From Gammaproteobacteria bacterium (GTDB taxonomy: Bacteria > Pseudomonadota > Gammaproteobacteria > Arenicellales > JAANXG01): a DNA stretch of 49,186 nt. Under the pieces are notes generated by a model. That model saw only the letters and a program-made list of their open reading frames with translations, had not been told where the DNA came from and did not search any database. Of the stretch, positions 23,800-34,060 are shown one piece after another (positions within the stretch are counted from its first letter, which is position 1; every line of letters starts with the position of its first letter). A program made the translations under genes and the position numbers. The stretch lies in the NCBI GenBank assembly GCA_024639325.1, contig JAHEIO010000012.1, positions 15,966 to 65,151 of the forward strand. The letters run 5' to 3'.

Positions 23800-24903
23800 T
23801 CACGCGTTGTGACAGCGAAAAGCCGCCAGAACGGTGCTGTACTGGTGCAAATGGCTATATTCGCCGATGGGCGCAATCTCGCCGTTGCCGTAAAAACCGA
23901 TCAGGGGCGTGCCGGGAAATATCTCGCGGGTCATGGCCATGTCCTTGTCGGTTCCCCCGAAGAAAAGCGGACCGCGGCTCAGGCAGGGAAACATGATCGC
24001 AAAATCCGGTACACCGCCCAGAGACCGGCGGCAGCTCAGAGCCGCATCACGCATGGTGCGTTCCGCCGTCAGTCGGTCGCGGATGGCCCAGAACAACCTC
24101 TCGCCCGGGCGCAGTGGGTGCGACAGGGTAATGGAACGATCTTCGGGATTCGCAGATACGATGTGATCCAACCGAAAGCGTCCCTCGTCTATGGCGGTTT
24201 CAGGCTCACCAAACGTGACGCCGCACATGACCATGTGCAGGGGAAGCTGCTCGCGCTTTCTGACCTCATCGGGCAGCGCATTAATCAGAACGTGCAGCGC
24301 GGGATAACTGGCAATACGGCGAATATCGTACCCCGTGGCCTCGTCGACCTCCATGGGCGCCGTAAGCACCTGTATGCCCCTGGCCGCGGCAACCTCCGAG
24401 CTGACGCCGTTAATGGCCACCTCCATGAATCCGTCCTTCACCAGGGCACCTGATTGCCATATGGCGAACGGGCCGTGTCCGAACTCGTCGCTCGTAATTG
24501 CGCCAAAGCGCCTGACCGGCTCGTCAAGCCAGCTTGCGGAGACGGCATTTGGAGTGCACAAACAGAGCCTGAGCTGATTGGGGTCAGACTGCTGACTCAA
24601 ACCCAGATGGACTTGTTCGGTGAACACCATGGCGGCTGCGCCGGAGCTGTCGATGACCCATTCTTCCTCGGTCAACAGACCCATTCCGGTTGCCCCGGTT
24701 ACCTGGGTGCAGCTGGCGGCGCGGGCGGCGGCCCTCACCGCCGGCAACGGGTCGTGAGCATAGTCTCCGGTGAGAAACAACAAAACGGCATTGGCACGCG
24801 TGGCCTCCGCTTTGTCGAGTGCGCGATGTACGGCACGACTGACGTGCCCCAATCTGTCGGGTCGCCCATGGCTGAGACCGGTTGCGACGGGGTTGTGCTG
24901 CAT
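23800..24903 (-). CDS. FIST-domain sensor protein
   Basis: A 367-residue FIST_N plus FIST_C protein. Family features: ANAVLLFLTGDYAHD, TGATGMGLLTEEEW, SLGGVPDFAIMFPCLSRG, and the C-terminal FFGGTDKDMAMTREIFPGTP, LIGFYGNGEIAPIG. FIST proteins are thought to sense small ligands and often stand next to signalling or redox genes. No output domain is fused. Start ATG 24903, with a GTG one codon earlier also possible. It lies 51 nt after nth and 197 nt before bufA on the same strand, so a regulatory link to bufferin production is possible but not shown. Confidence 0.9.
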   Translation of the reverse strand: MQHNPVATGLSHGRPDRLGHVSRAVHRALDKAEATRANAVLLFLTGDYAHDPLPAVRAAARAASCTQVTGATGMGLLTEEEWVIDSSGAAAMVFTEQVHLGLSQQSDPNQLRLCLCTPNAVSASWLDEPVRRFGAITSDEFGHGPFAIWQSGALVKDGFMEVAINGVSSEVAAARGIQVLTAPMEVDEATGYDIRRIASYPALHVLINALPDEVRKREQLPLHMVMCGVTFGEPETAIDEGRFRLDHIVSANPEDRSITLSHPLRPGERLFWAIRDRLTAERTMRDAALSCRRSLGGVPDFAIMFPCLSRGPLFFGGTDKDMAMTREIFPGTPLIGFYGNGEIAPIGEYSHLHQYSTVLAAFRCHNA

Positions 24904-24954
24904 CACTGGTTTGCGTTCGATTGCATGGAAACTGTGAATGTTGGTATCTGCAGT

Positions 24955-25596
24955 TTAAATCATACAGGCAGTCTTCTCGGGATACTCGCACACATCGCGA
25001 ATCACGCATTCAGTACATTTCGGCGAGCGCGCGGTGCAGGTATACCTGCCGTGCAGAATCAGCCAGTGGTGGGCGTCTTGCTTGAAGCGATCCGGGACCG
25101 CCCGCAGCAGGTGTTCTTCCACGGCAAGCGGAGTCTTGCCGGGTGCCAGGCCGGTGCGGTTCGCGACCCTGAAAATATGCGTGTCCACCGCAATCGTGGG
25201 CTGCCCGAATGCCGTGTTCAACACGACGTTCGCGGTCTTTCTGCCGACGCCGGGCAGGGCCTCCAGACCCCGTCGATCCCTGGGTACCTCGCCCTCATGT
25301 TTTTCCGCCAGGATGCGGGCGGTAGCTACGATGTTCCTCGCCTTGCTGTTGAACAGCCCAATGCTCCTGATGTAGGGCGTCAGTCCCTCAACGCCGAGTT
25401 TTGCCATGGCCCGCGGCGTGTCGGCAACGCGGAACAGCGTTTTCGTTGCCTTGTTCACGCTGATATCGGTAGCCTGTGCCGACAGCATTACCGCCACCAG
25501 CAGTTCGAATTCGGAGTCATATTCCAGTTCGGTAGTGGGGGCAGGCATACTCCGCTTGAGGCGGGTGAACAGCCTTGTACACGCTTTTTTGTCCAT
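24955..25596 (-). CDS. nth: Endonuclease III
   Basis: A 213-residue base-excision repair glycosylase/AP lyase for oxidised pyrimidines. Seen: VAVMLSAQATDISVNKAT, the helix-hairpin-helix LPGVGRKTANVVLN with the catalytic Lys, VDTHIFRVANRTGL with the catalytic Asp, and the terminal [4Fe-4S] motif C-x6-C-x2-C-x5-C (CTARSPKCTECVIRDVC). Length equals the E. coli enzyme. It is 13 nt after the RnfB-like gene, a neighbour pair common in proteobacteria. Confidence 0.97.
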   Translation of the reverse strand: MDKKACTRLFTRLKRSMPAPTTELEYDSEFELLVAVMLSAQATDISVNKATKTLFRVADTPRAMAKLGVEGLTPYIRSIGLFNSKARNIVATARILAEKHEGEVPRDRRGLEALPGVGRKTANVVLNTAFGQPTIAVDTHIFRVANRTGLAPGKTPLAVEEHLLRAVPDRFKQDAHHWLILHGRYTCTARSPKCTECVIRDVCEYPEKTACMI

Positions 25597-25609
25597 GCCA
25601 GGCCCGGAT

Positions 25610-26290
25610 TCAGCGAAGTGTTCCGCGGCGTGACCGGACTCTGGCGACGGCAGCCGATATCTCTGTTTTCATACGCTGTTTCGAGTCGGCCCGTTTGAGC
25701 GCGAGATGCTTTTTTCTGAGAGCCTCGTCTCGCTCTTGTTTGCGCAGCCGGTCTATTCTGGTCCGGGTCTGCTCTCTGGCCCGGTGAACTTGTGCGGGAG
25801 AATACTCCCTCCACCGCCAGTGCGATTCGGCCACCGAGGCGCCCGCCGGAATGAGATCGATACAGTCCACGGGACATGGGGGCAGGCAGAGTTCGCAGCC
25901 GGTGCAATCGTCCGATATCACGGTGTGCATCAGTTTCGGGCCGCCGACGATGGCGTCCACCGGACAGGCCTGAATGCACAAGGTACATCCGATGCACAGG
26001 CTTTCATCGATCACCGCCATCACTTTCGGTTTTGTCCGGCCGAACTCCGGATTCAGGGGTTTGCCGACGGTGTTCAGCAGCAGCGAGAGACCGGTGATCG
26101 TCTCGGTCCCGCCGGGCGGACACTGATTGATGTCCGCCCGGCCGTCACGGATTGCACGCGCGTATGCCACGCAGCGAGGGTAGCCGCACTGGGTGCACTG
26201 GGTCTGCGGCAGCCACTCGTCGATTTCCTCCACGGACGGCTTCGACGACTCGGCAAGGTCTCTGGCAATCACTGTGGTTTGCCGGGACAC
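25610..26290 (-). CDS. rsxB: RnfB/RsxB-like ferredoxin without membrane anchor
   Basis: A 226-residue iron-sulfur protein. An N-terminal four-Cys Fe-S domain ([10 protein letters not shown], then INQCPPGG) precedes two ferredoxin motifs, [16 protein letters not shown] and [19 protein letters not shown] long, highly charged C-terminal helix follows (about 160-226). The usual RnfB N-terminal membrane helix is absent: the GTG start at 26290 leads straight into [16 protein letters not shown]. No other rnf/rsx gene is in the window. It sits between metG and nth, an arrangement seen in bacteria that lack an adjacent full Rnf operon. Confidence 0.87.
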   Translation of the reverse strand: MSRQTTVIARDLAESSKPSVEEIDEWLPQTQCTQCGYPRCVAYARAIRDGRADINQCPPGGTETITGLSLLLNTVGKPLNPEFGRTKPKVMAVIDESLCIGCTLCIQACPVDAIVGGPKLMHTVISDDCTGCELCLPPCPVDCIDLIPAGASVAESHWRWREYSPAQVHRAREQTRTRIDRLRKQERDEALRKKHLALKRADSKQRMKTEISAAVARVRSRRGTLR

Positions 26291-26309
26291 GATTCCACCC
26301 GGTCGGTCG

Positions 26310-28343
26310 TCAGGTTACCTTCATCCCCGGGCTGGCGCCTTCATCGGGTGACAGCAGCCAGATGTCCCGTCCCCCGCCTCCGGCGGCAAGTACCATGCCT
26401 TCGGAAACGCCAAAACGCATCTTACGGGGCGCCAGATTCGCCACCACCACGACCATTTTTCCTGTCAGGTCCTGCGGTTCGTAAGCGCCCTTGATGCCTG
26501 CAAAAACCGTGCGCTGGTGGTCGCCCACATCCAGGCTGAGTTTGAGAAGTTTGTCGGCGCCCTCGACGTGGGCCGCGTCGAGGATTCGCGCGATGCGCAA
26601 ATCGACTTTGGCAAATTCGTCGATACCGATGTGCTTGCCGTCTTCGTCTACCGAGTCGTTCGGTGCCGGTGGGGTATTCACTTCTGGCTCGTTCATGCTG
26701 CTCTCGATCATATTCTGAATGCTTTTGCTTTCGACCCTTTTCATTAAATGCTGGTAAGGTTCAATGGGGTGGCCGACCAGGGGGCTGGCCAGCTTCGTCC
26801 ACGCACCGGGGGCGGACACGGGACAGTTCAGCAGGGATTCGACCCGGCCCGCCGTCACGGGAAGTACCGGGCTGAGGTAGGTCATCAGGACCCGGAACAG
26901 GTTGATCGCGAGGCTGCAGGTGTCGTGCAGATAGGCGCCCTGATCGGGGTCCCTGGCGATTTCCCAGGGTTTGTGCCGGGCGATGAACTGGTTCGCCTGG
27001 TCCGCCAACGCCATGATCTCGCGCATGGCGCGGCTGAATTCCCGCCGCTCGTAGTGATCGGCAATGCGCTCGCCGGCGGCAACGAACCGATCGTACATCT
27101 CCGGATCGAAAACATCGTCTGAAAGACGGCCTTCGAATCGCTTCTTGATGAATCCCGCGGTCCGGCTGGCGATGTTTACGACTTTGCCGACCAGATCGGA
27201 GTTTACCCGAGCGAGGAAGTCCTCCAAATTGAGATCCAGATCCTCGACCTGGCTGTTGAGCTTGCCGGCGAAGTAGTAGCGCAGATACTCGGGATTCAGG
27301 TGGTCGAGATAGGTGCGCGCCGTAATGAACGTGCCCCGGGACTTGGACATCTTCTGACCGTTGACGGTAAGGAATCCGTGTGCGTACACGGCGCTCGGCT
27401 TTCGGAACCCGGCGCCGTCCAGCATGGCGGGCCAGAACAAGGCGTGAAAGTAGAGGATGTCCTTGCCGATGAAATGCACCAGCTCATTGGGGGAATCCCT
27501 GCCCCAGAAGTCGTCGAAATCCAGTTCGCTTTTCGAGCACAGGTTGCTGAAGCTCGCCTGATATCCGATCGGGGCGTCCAGCCACACGTAGAAGTACTTG
27601 TCCTTCTCCCCGGGGATCCGAAATCCGAAATAGGGTGCGTCACGCGATATGTCCCAGTCCCGAAGACCCGCGTCGAACCATTCTTTGAGTTTGTTGCGGA
27701 CCTGGCTCTGCACGTGGTCGCCCTGGGTCCAAATTCTCAGCATTTCCTCGAAATCGCCCAGTCTGAAGAAAAAGTGCTCCGACTCCCTCTCCACCGGGGT
27801 CGCGCCCGACACAGCCGATACCGGGTTCTTGAGATCGGTGGCGCTGTAGGTCGAGCCGCAGTTTTCACAGCTGTCGCCGTACTGATCCGCCGTGCCGCAA
27901 ACCGGGCATTCCCCGCGAATGTAGCGGTCCGGAAGGAACATCGCCTTGACCGGATCGTATGCCTGCTTGATGACCCGGCGTACGATGTGGTTCCCCGCGT
28001 TCAGCCGGTTGTAAATATTCTCGGCGCACTCGCGGTTTTCCTCGGAGTGGGTGGTGTAGAAGTTGTCCAGGCTGATGTGAAATTCGTCGAAATCGGATCG
28101 ATGTTCCACCGCGATCCTTGCGATCAGCTCTTCCGGGGTGACGCCATCGGCCTCGGCTTTCAGCATGATAGGCGTGCCGTGCGCGTCGTCCGCGCAGACG
28201 TAAATGCACTCGTGACCTTGTAGCCGCTGGAATCGGACCCATATATCGGTCTGAATGTACTCCAGCATGTGTCCGATGTGTATCGGACCGTTGGCGTAAG
28301 GCAGAGCACTGGTTACCAGGATGCGGCGCTTGGTCGGGCTCAA
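26310..28343 (-). CDS. metG: Methionyl-tRNA synthetase
   Basis: A 677-residue MetRS of the long form. HIGH motif in [20 protein letters not shown], zinc knuckles [23 protein letters not shown] in [13 protein letters not shown], an anticodon-binding helical domain, and a C-terminal tRNA-binding OB domain ([20 protein letters not shown]). The start is TTG at 28343: it directly precedes the conserved [17 protein letters not shown] and has AAGGA 7 nt upstream, while an in-frame TAA blocks any earlier start. It is divergent from mrp/apbC, as in E. coli. Confidence 0.97.
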   Translation of the reverse strand: MSPTKRRILVTSALPYANGPIHIGHMLEYIQTDIWVRFQRLQGHECIYVCADDAHGTPIMLKAEADGVTPEELIARIAVEHRSDFDEFHISLDNFYTTHSEENRECAENIYNRLNAGNHIVRRVIKQAYDPVKAMFLPDRYIRGECPVCGTADQYGDSCENCGSTYSATDLKNPVSAVSGATPVERESEHFFFRLGDFEEMLRIWTQGDHVQSQVRNKLKEWFDAGLRDWDISRDAPYFGFRIPGEKDKYFYVWLDAPIGYQASFSNLCSKSELDFDDFWGRDSPNELVHFIGKDILYFHALFWPAMLDGAGFRKPSAVYAHGFLTVNGQKMSKSRGTFITARTYLDHLNPEYLRYYFAGKLNSQVEDLDLNLEDFLARVNSDLVGKVVNIASRTAGFIKKRFEGRLSDDVFDPEMYDRFVAAGERIADHYERREFSRAMREIMALADQANQFIARHKPWEIARDPDQGAYLHDTCSLAINLFRVLMTYLSPVLPVTAGRVESLLNCPVSAPGAWTKLASPLVGHPIEPYQHLMKRVESKSIQNMIESSMNEPEVNTPPAPNDSVDEDGKHIGIDEFAKVDLRIARILDAAHVEGADKLLKLSLDVGDHQRTVFAGIKGAYEPQDLTGKMVVVVANLAPRKMRFGVSEGMVLAAGGGGRDIWLLSPDEGASPGMKVT

Positions 28344-28542
28344 GACTGTTCCTTAGTTATTGCCGTGTTGCGGGATATGCGGGAAGCCGGCTGTGCCTAA
28401 GGTATCAGCTATGACACCTTTCGCCAATATGCGCAGCGGTTGTCGAGTGTATTCAGCAGGCGCGATATTGTGGAATAATGACCGCTTGAATTCAGATCAA
28501 CAGGCTTCGCGGTCGCTGCGAGCGTAGCCAACCGAGATAAAC

Positions 28543-29631
28543 ATGACCCTGACTCAAGAGAATACGAAAGACATCCTGCGGGAGATCATCGACCCAAACA
28601 CCGATATCGATCTGATAACCGGCAAGGTCGTAAAGGACATCAGCATTGATCAAAGCGCGGTAACCGTGGAACTGAGCCTGGGTTACCCGGCAAAGAGCTG
28701 GGCGGGCGAACTCGCCGCCAGCGTGGAGCAGAAACTGCTCGCACTGGAAGGCGTCGACAAGGCTACGGTGAACGTTGGGTGGGAGATCGTGTCCCATACC
28801 GTGCAGAAGGGCGTCAAACCCCTGGAAGGGGTGAGGAACATGATAGCGGTGGCTTCCGGCAAGGGCGGCGTCGGCAAATCCACGGTTTCCGTCAACCTTG
28901 CTCTGGCCCTTTCCGCCGAGGGTGCCCGGGTGGGCATCCTCGATGCCGACATCTACGGTCCGAGCCAGCCGCGCATGCTGGGAGTGACCGGTAAACCCGA
29001 ATCCAAAGACGGAAAGAGCATGGAGCCGCTCACCAGCTATCATATTCAGGCCATGTCGATTGGGTTCCTCATAGACGAGGAGACTCCGATGATATGGCGC
29101 GGTCCGATGGTGACCCAGGCGCTCGAACAACTGCTCAAGGACACGCATTGGGACGATCTGGACTATCTGATCATCGACCTGCCGCCGGGTACGGGGGACA
29201 CGCAGTTGACGCTGGCCCAGCGTGTACCGGTAAGCGGCGCCGTCATCGTTACGACGCCCCAGGATATCGCGCTGTTGGACGCCCGCCGCGCCTACAAGAT
29301 GTTCGAAAAGGTGGAGATCCCAATTCTCGGCGTCGTGGAAAACATGAGCATGCACAAGTGCAGCAAATGCGGCCACGAAGAGCATATTTTCGGCGAAGGC
29401 GGCGGGCAGCGGATCGCCGAGGAATATGGACTGCCTTACCTCGGCGGCATCCCCCTCGATATACGGATCCGCACCGACGTCGACGGAGGGCGCCCCACCG
29501 TGGTGGCCGACCCCGACGGTGCTATTGCGGAGGTGTACCGCGGCATTGCACGCCGGACCTCGGCCAGGCTGGCTTCCCAGAAGCAGGACTATAGCGCCAA
29601 GTTCCCGTCGATCGTAATACAAAACTCCTGA
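28543..29631 (+). CDS. apbC: Iron-sulfur cluster carrier ATPase Mrp/ApbC
   Basis: A 362-residue P-loop ATPase that carries [4Fe-4S] clusters. An N-terminal MIP18/DUF59 domain (about 1-85) precedes the deviant Walker A ASGKGGVGKSTVSVNLALAL, DADIYGPSQPRMLG, IDLPPGTGDTQLTLAQ, and the cluster-binding CxxC in HKCSKCGHEEHIFGEGGG. Length is typical. Divergent from metG with a 199-nt intergenic region that must hold both promoters. The usual neighbour dcd is not present. Confidence 0.96.
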   Translation: MTLTQENTKDILREIIDPNTDIDLITGKVVKDISIDQSAVTVELSLGYPAKSWAGELAASVEQKLLALEGVDKATVNVGWEIVSHTVQKGVKPLEGVRNMIAVASGKGGVGKSTVSVNLALALSAEGARVGILDADIYGPSQPRMLGVTGKPESKDGKSMEPLTSYHIQAMSIGFLIDEETPMIWRGPMVTQALEQLLKDTHWDDLDYLIIDLPPGTGDTQLTLAQRVPVSGAVIVTTPQDIALLDARRAYKMFEKVEIPILGVVENMSMHKCSKCGHEEHIFGEGGGQRIAEEYGLPYLGGIPLDIRIRTDVDGGRPTVVADPDGAIAEVYRGIARRTSARLASQKQDYSAKFPSIVIQNS

Positions 29632-29637
29632 CCGCTA

Positions 29638-29769
29638 ATGCGGCCGGTTGCAGCCTCCGGGCAGGAGTACAAGAATCTCGTCGATGAAGCGATCTGTGAA
29701 ATGCGGCAACTGCCGCGCTGCGCGGCGGATAATATCGATGACGAACTGTCACACACAGGAGAGGATTAG
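29638..29769 (+). CDS. Possible 43-residue small protein after apbC
   Basis: ATG 29638 opens 43 codons ending in TAG, 6 nt after the apbC stop. The product is mildly acidic, with a helical-looking stretch YKNLVDEAICEMRQLP and IDDELSHTGED. Codon choice looks like that of the neighbours. There is no clear ribosome binding site and I recognise no family. It may be a small gene or chance. Confidence 0.25.
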   Translation: MRPVAASGQEYKNLVDEAICEMRQLPRCAADNIDDELSHTGED

Positions 29770-29851
29770 TCGTTTCGAACTAGTCCTTGGCTTGCTCGCC
29801 TGGAGCAGCATTCAAATTTATCCACCGGTATCAATCTGATACCATCGTTAC

Positions 29852-30940
29852 ATGTCCGGAAATGCGTTCGGAAAACTGTTTACCCTGACCAGCTTCGGTG
29901 AAAGCCATGGTCCGGCGCTCGGCGGGATCTTGGACGGCTGCCCGCCGGGGGTTTTGCTTGAAGAGGCGGACATTCAGCGGGATCTCGATCGCCGCAAACC
30001 GGGGCAATCGAAATACACTACCCAGCGCAGAGAATCCGATCAGGTCCATATCATGTCGGGAGTGTTCGAAGGCAGGACCCTCGGCACTCCAATCGGGTTG
30101 CTGATCCACAACGAGGACCAGAGATCGCGAGACTACGCGCGAATCAAGGATACCTACCGCCCGGGCCACGCCGATTACGTCTACGAACAAAAGTATGGAT
30201 TGAGGGACTACCGCGGTGGAGGCAGGTCTTCGGCGCGGGAGACGGCGATCCGGGTGGCCGCGGGAGCGGTTGCAAAAAAGTGCCTCAAAGAGTCCGCGGG
30301 GGTCGTCGTGCGCGGCTGCGTGTCTCAGATCGGATCCGTCCGAATGGAAAATTTTGACTGGGACGAGGTGGAGAACAATCCGTTTTTCTTTCCGGATGCA
30401 AACAAAACCGCGGAGCTGGCCAACCTGATCGACGCAACACGCAAGCGCGGTGATTCCGTCGGGGCGAGAGTCGATGTGGTAGCGCATGGTCTTCCGGCTG
30501 GATGGGGCGAACCGGTTTTCGACCGGCTCGATGCGGACATAGCCAAGGCAATGATGAGCATCAACGCGGTGAAGGGCGTAGAGATCGGATCCGGATTCGG
30601 CAGCATCCTGCAGCGAGGTTCGGAGCACCGTGACGAAATGACGCAGCGAGGATTCGTCTCGAACAATGCCGGCGGCATACTCGGAGGCATCTCCACGGGG
30701 CAGGACATCCGGGTCAGCATCGCCCTCAAACCCACGTCCAGCATACAGGTGCCCGGCAGATCCATCGACCGCGAAGGCGATGACAACAAAGTCGTCACCA
30801 CGGGCAGGCATGACCCGTGCGTCGGAATACGTGCGACGCCCATTGCCGAGGCGATGCTGGCGCTGGTTCTCATGGACCATTTCCTGAGACACCGGGGGCA
30901 GAACGCCGACGTCACTCCGGCCGCACCGATGATCGGTTAG
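29852..30940 (+). CDS. aroC: Chorismate synthase
   Basis: A 362-residue enzyme converting EPSP to chorismate with reduced FMN, the last shikimate step. Conserved: [96 protein letters not shown], and [16 protein letters not shown]. Full length. It is followed 18 nt later by an MFS permease on the same strand. It supplies chorismate to the tryptophan genes farther along, but is not adjacent to them. Confidence 0.98.
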   Translation: MSGNAFGKLFTLTSFGESHGPALGGILDGCPPGVLLEEADIQRDLDRRKPGQSKYTTQRRESDQVHIMSGVFEGRTLGTPIGLLIHNEDQRSRDYARIKDTYRPGHADYVYEQKYGLRDYRGGGRSSARETAIRVAAGAVAKKCLKESAGVVVRGCVSQIGSVRMENFDWDEVENNPFFFPDANKTAELANLIDATRKRGDSVGARVDVVAHGLPAGWGEPVFDRLDADIAKAMMSINAVKGVEIGSGFGSILQRGSEHRDEMTQRGFVSNNAGGILGGISTGQDIRVSIALKPTSSIQVPGRSIDREGDDNKVVTTGRHDPCVGIRATPIAEAMLALVLMDHFLRHRGQNADVTPAAPMIG

Positions 30941-30958
30941 ACAACCGTTATTTCGGAT

Positions 30959-32110
30959 ATGCCTTACTGGCGGCTGTCCGGGTTTTATTTTTTCTTCTTT
31001 GCATCACTGGGCGCCCTGACGCCCTACTGGCCTTTGTACCTGCAGTCGCTGGGTTTCGATCCGCTGCAGATCGGCGAGATCATGGCCATTCTCCTGGCTA
31101 CCAAGATCGTATCTCCTAATTTGTGGGCGTGGATGGCGGATCACGGCAGGGGCGCGCTGCCCGTGGCCCGGGTGGCCGCCATGCTGGCGTTGATCTGTTT
31201 CCTTGGCTTGTACTGGAGCGATAAATTCTGGTCGGTGGCGCTGGTCATGTGTGGGTTCAGTTTTTTCTGGCACGCCGTTCTGCCGCAGGTGGAGACGGCC
31301 ACGTTCAACCATCTGGGGAACACGGAGCGGTACTACGGCAGGGTCAGGCTGTGGGGATCCTTAGGCTTCATTCTGTTCGTGCTTCTGCTGGGTCCACTGG
31401 TCGAACGGTACGGCGCGGCCATCTCACTGCCCGCGGTTGCGTTCGCGTTGTTCTGCGTTTGGTTTGCGACCCTGTTGATCCCGGAACCGGGGCGATTCTC
31501 ATCGGAGGTGCGCAGTCTGCCATTCAGAGGCCTGTTCAGGAATCCAGAGGTTCCGGCGGTTCTGTTTTGTTGCTTGTTGATGCAAGCCAGTCATGCGCCC
31601 TACTACGCATTCTTCTCTATATTCCTGAGTGCGCATGGGTACTCGACGAGCCTGATCGGCGGGTTGTGGGCGTTCGGCACCTTGTGCGAGGTCGGTATAT
31701 TCTATTTCATGCACCGACTGCACAATCGTTTTTCCGCGATCGGGCTGTTCATGTTCAGCTTTGTCGTGACCGCACTGCGCTGGGTGCTCCTTGCGTTGTA
31801 CCCGGAATGGCTCGTGCTTGTGGTGTTTACACAATCACTGCATGCGGTCACGTTCGGGGTATACCACGCGGCCGCCCTCCAGCTCGTTCGAGGTCAGTTC
31901 AAGGGAAGCCACCAGCATCGGGGCGTCGCGCTCTACGGCAGCGTGAGCTTCGGCATCGGAGGCGCTCTGGGCAGCTTGTACAGCGGCTATTTGTGGTCCG
32001 AGGCGGGGCCCGGTACTGCATTCGGAGTTGCGGCTGCGGTGGCTGCCTGCGGAGCCGCACTTGCCATGGCCATCGCGACCAGTCAAAAGTCGTCAGGAGC
32101 CTGTCAATAA
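30959..32110 (+). CDS. MFS permease of the HcaT-like (MFS_1_like) group
   Basis: A 383-residue transporter with about 12 hydrophobic segments. Family pattern: YFFFFASLGALTPYWPLYLQ, SLGFDPLQIGEIMAILLATK, and VETATFNHLGNTERYYGRVR, LWGSLGFILF, matching the 3-phenylpropionate-type (HcaT) permease group. The C-terminal half has HAVTFGVYHAAALQLVRGQF and ALYGSVSFGIGGALGSLYSG. The substrate cannot be read. It lies 18 nt after aroC and probably shares its transcript. Confidence 0.88.
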   Translation: MPYWRLSGFYFFFFASLGALTPYWPLYLQSLGFDPLQIGEIMAILLATKIVSPNLWAWMADHGRGALPVARVAAMLALICFLGLYWSDKFWSVALVMCGFSFFWHAVLPQVETATFNHLGNTERYYGRVRLWGSLGFILFVLLLGPLVERYGAAISLPAVAFALFCVWFATLLIPEPGRFSSEVRSLPFRGLFRNPEVPAVLFCCLLMQASHAPYYAFFSIFLSAHGYSTSLIGGLWAFGTLCEVGIFYFMHRLHNRFSAIGLFMFSFVVTALRWVLLALYPEWLVLVVFTQSLHAVTFGVYHAAALQLVRGQFKGSHQHRGVALYGSVSFGIGGALGSLYSGYLWSEAGPGTAFGVAAAVAACGAALAMAIATSQKSSGACQ

Positions 32111-32124
32111 ATAAGGTTCTTGAC

Positions 32125-32583
32125 TCAGCTGCTGGCCCTCATGTCATGGTCAACAGCATTTGCATCCACTGATTCGCGAATCGTACCGGACACGCCGGGC
32201 TCGTCTTGCGGCGGTCCGAAATACTGCCTCGTGTACCACCCGATATTGTCGAGCAGGTCAATTTGATCGATATCCGATCGCATCGATTTGAGAAGTTTTT
32301 CCCGCACGCGCCCGAGCGCGGTAAAAGTGTCCTCCAGGGTGATCGCTGCGTTCAGGTGCCCGCAGCGATTGAGGCAATAGACCTTGCGTACAATTTCCTG
32401 TATCAGTTCGTGGTGAACCGCATCTGGCGAAAGCAGGTCGTTGATGTCGTCGAATTTGTCCCGCAGCGGCACCTGATGCCGGCCCAGGCGGTCGGCCCAC
32501 CAGACAATCAGCTCCCTGAACCGGGCGGTCCGACCGGGTCGGATAGTCGAGTTTTCCATCTGCTGATTCACTATTACGGACAT
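32125..32583 (-). CDS. Conserved-looking hypothetical protein
   Basis: A 152-residue, mostly helical, soluble protein of no family I recognise. Features: FRELIVWWADRLGRHQVPLR, DKFDDINDLLSPDAVHHELI, VRKVYCLNRCGHLNAAITL and LLDNIGWYTRQYFGP. Two cysteines lie close together (C-LNR-C). Codon use and composition look like real coding. ATG 32583, with an internal ATG at 32559 also plausible. It converges with the MFS gene (14 nt between stops) and is divergent from leuC. Confidence 0.65.
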   Translation of the reverse strand: MSVIVNQQMENSTIRPGRTARFRELIVWWADRLGRHQVPLRDKFDDINDLLSPDAVHHELIQEIVRKVYCLNRCGHLNAAITLEDTFTALGRVREKLLKSMRSDIDQIDLLDNIGWYTRQYFGPPQDEPGVSGTIRESVDANAVDHDMRASS

Positions 32584-32654
32584 CTATTGTGCTAACATAT
32601 TCCAGTTTTGAATCCCAGTTAGGTATACGAACCCATCTGCACTAGATATCAACT

Positions 32655-34058
32655 ATGGCCGGAAAAACATTATATGACAAGCTCTGGGAGGGGCACGTCA
32701 TCCGCACCGAGGCGGATGGAATCAGTCTGTTGTATATCGACAGACACCTGGTTCACGAGGTGACATCGCCGCAGGCTTTCGAGGGACTGCGTCTAGCCAA
32801 CAGGAAACCGTGGCGGGTGCATGCGAACCTCGCAGTGGCGGATCACAACATCCCGACAGTGAACCGGGGGTCCGGCATCTCCGATCCCGTGTCGCGGCTT
32901 CAGGTCGAGACACTGTCGGCAAATTGCCGGGAATTCGGAATTACCGAGTACCCCATCGAGGACATCAGGCAGGGAATCGTTCACGTCATCGGGCCCGAAC
33001 AAGGTGCAACGCTGCCGGGAATGACCGTGGTTTGCGGGGATTCTCACACGGCTACTCATGGGGCATTTGCCGCGCTGGCATTTGGAATAGGCACTTCCGA
33101 AGTCGAGCATGTTCTGGCCACCCAGTGCCTGCTGCAGAGCAAATCGAAAAACATGCGTGTCAATATCGATGGTGAGCTGGGGCGGGGCGTAGCCGCCAAG
33201 GACGTCATACTGGCGATCATCGGCCGCATTGGAACTGCGGGTGGCACCGGCTATGTCGTCGAGTACACCGGCTCGGCTATCCGTGACATGGGAATGGAAG
33301 GCAGGATGACCGTGTGCAACATGACTATCGAAGCCGGAGCGCGGGCAGGCATCATTGCCTGTGATGACAAAACCCTGGACTACGTCAACGGCCGTCCTTA
33401 TGCCCCAACCGGAGAATTGTGGGATAAAGCCCGTGACCTCTGGTCGGATCTGCACAGCGATTCGGACGCCTCGTTCGACCTGGACGTCGAATTGGACGCC
33501 GGACAGATTGCGCCCCAGGTAAGCTGGGGCACTTCACCGGAAATGGTTTGCGCCGTGGACGGGAAGGTGCCGGATCCGGCGGACGAAAAAGATCCTGCGC
33601 GAAAGGAAGGAATCGGGCACGCACTGCAGTACATGGGTCTTGAGGCGGGAATGCTCATTACGGATATCCGCTTGGACAAGGTGTTCATCGGCTCGTGCAC
33701 CAATGCGCGTATAGAAGATCTTCGGGCCGCCGCAAGCATCGTGCGCGGGAAGAGGGTGGCGAGCAACATTGATTTGGCCATGGTGGTCCCCGGGTCCGGG
33801 CTGGTCAAGCAGCAGGCCGAGGCCGAGGGGCTGGCCGATACGTTTGTCGAGGCCGGGTTTGAATGGCGTGATCCGGGTTGCTCGATGTGCCTCGCGATGA
33901 ACGCCGATCGTTTGAATCCCGGCGAACGCTGTGCCTCGACCTCCAACCGCAATTTCGAGGGACGGCAGGGCAGGGGCGGCCGAACTCACCTGGTGTCGCC
34001 GGCCATGGCGGCGGCCGCGGCGGTGAGCGGGCATTTCGTTGATGTGAGGAACTGGTAA
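32655..34058 (+). CDS. leuC: 3-isopropylmalate dehydratase large subunit
   Basis: A 467-residue aconitase-family subunit isomerising 2- to 3-isopropylmalate in leucine synthesis. The [4Fe-4S] ligands C348 ([11 protein letters not shown]), C409 and C412 ([10 protein letters not shown]) are present. Other motifs: [20 protein letters not shown] and [20 protein letters not shown]. Length equals E. coli LeuC. leuD begins 2 nt after the stop. First gene of leuCDB-asd; leuA is not in the window. Confidence 0.98.
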   Translation: MAGKTLYDKLWEGHVIRTEADGISLLYIDRHLVHEVTSPQAFEGLRLANRKPWRVHANLAVADHNIPTVNRGSGISDPVSRLQVETLSANCREFGITEYPIEDIRQGIVHVIGPEQGATLPGMTVVCGDSHTATHGAFAALAFGIGTSEVEHVLATQCLLQSKSKNMRVNIDGELGRGVAAKDVILAIIGRIGTAGGTGYVVEYTGSAIRDMGMEGRMTVCNMTIEAGARAGIIACDDKTLDYVNGRPYAPTGELWDKARDLWSDLHSDSDASFDLDVELDAGQIAPQVSWGTSPEMVCAVDGKVPDPADEKDPARKEGIGHALQYMGLEAGMLITDIRLDKVFIGSCTNARIEDLRAAASIVRGKRVASNIDLAMVVPGSGLVKQQAEAEGLADTFVEAGFEWRDPGCSMCLAMNADRLNPGERCASTSNRNFEGRQGRGGRTHLVSPAMAAAAAVSGHFVDVRNW

Positions 34059-34060
34059 TC

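Noticed and set aside
24454-25698. 414-codon plus-strand frame opposite FIST and nth
   Set aside because: It spans two real minus-strand genes and has no domain of its own.
28492-30892. Long minus-strand frames opposite apbC and aroC (376 and 353 codons)
   Set aside because: Antisense shadows of strongly conserved plus-strand enzymes.
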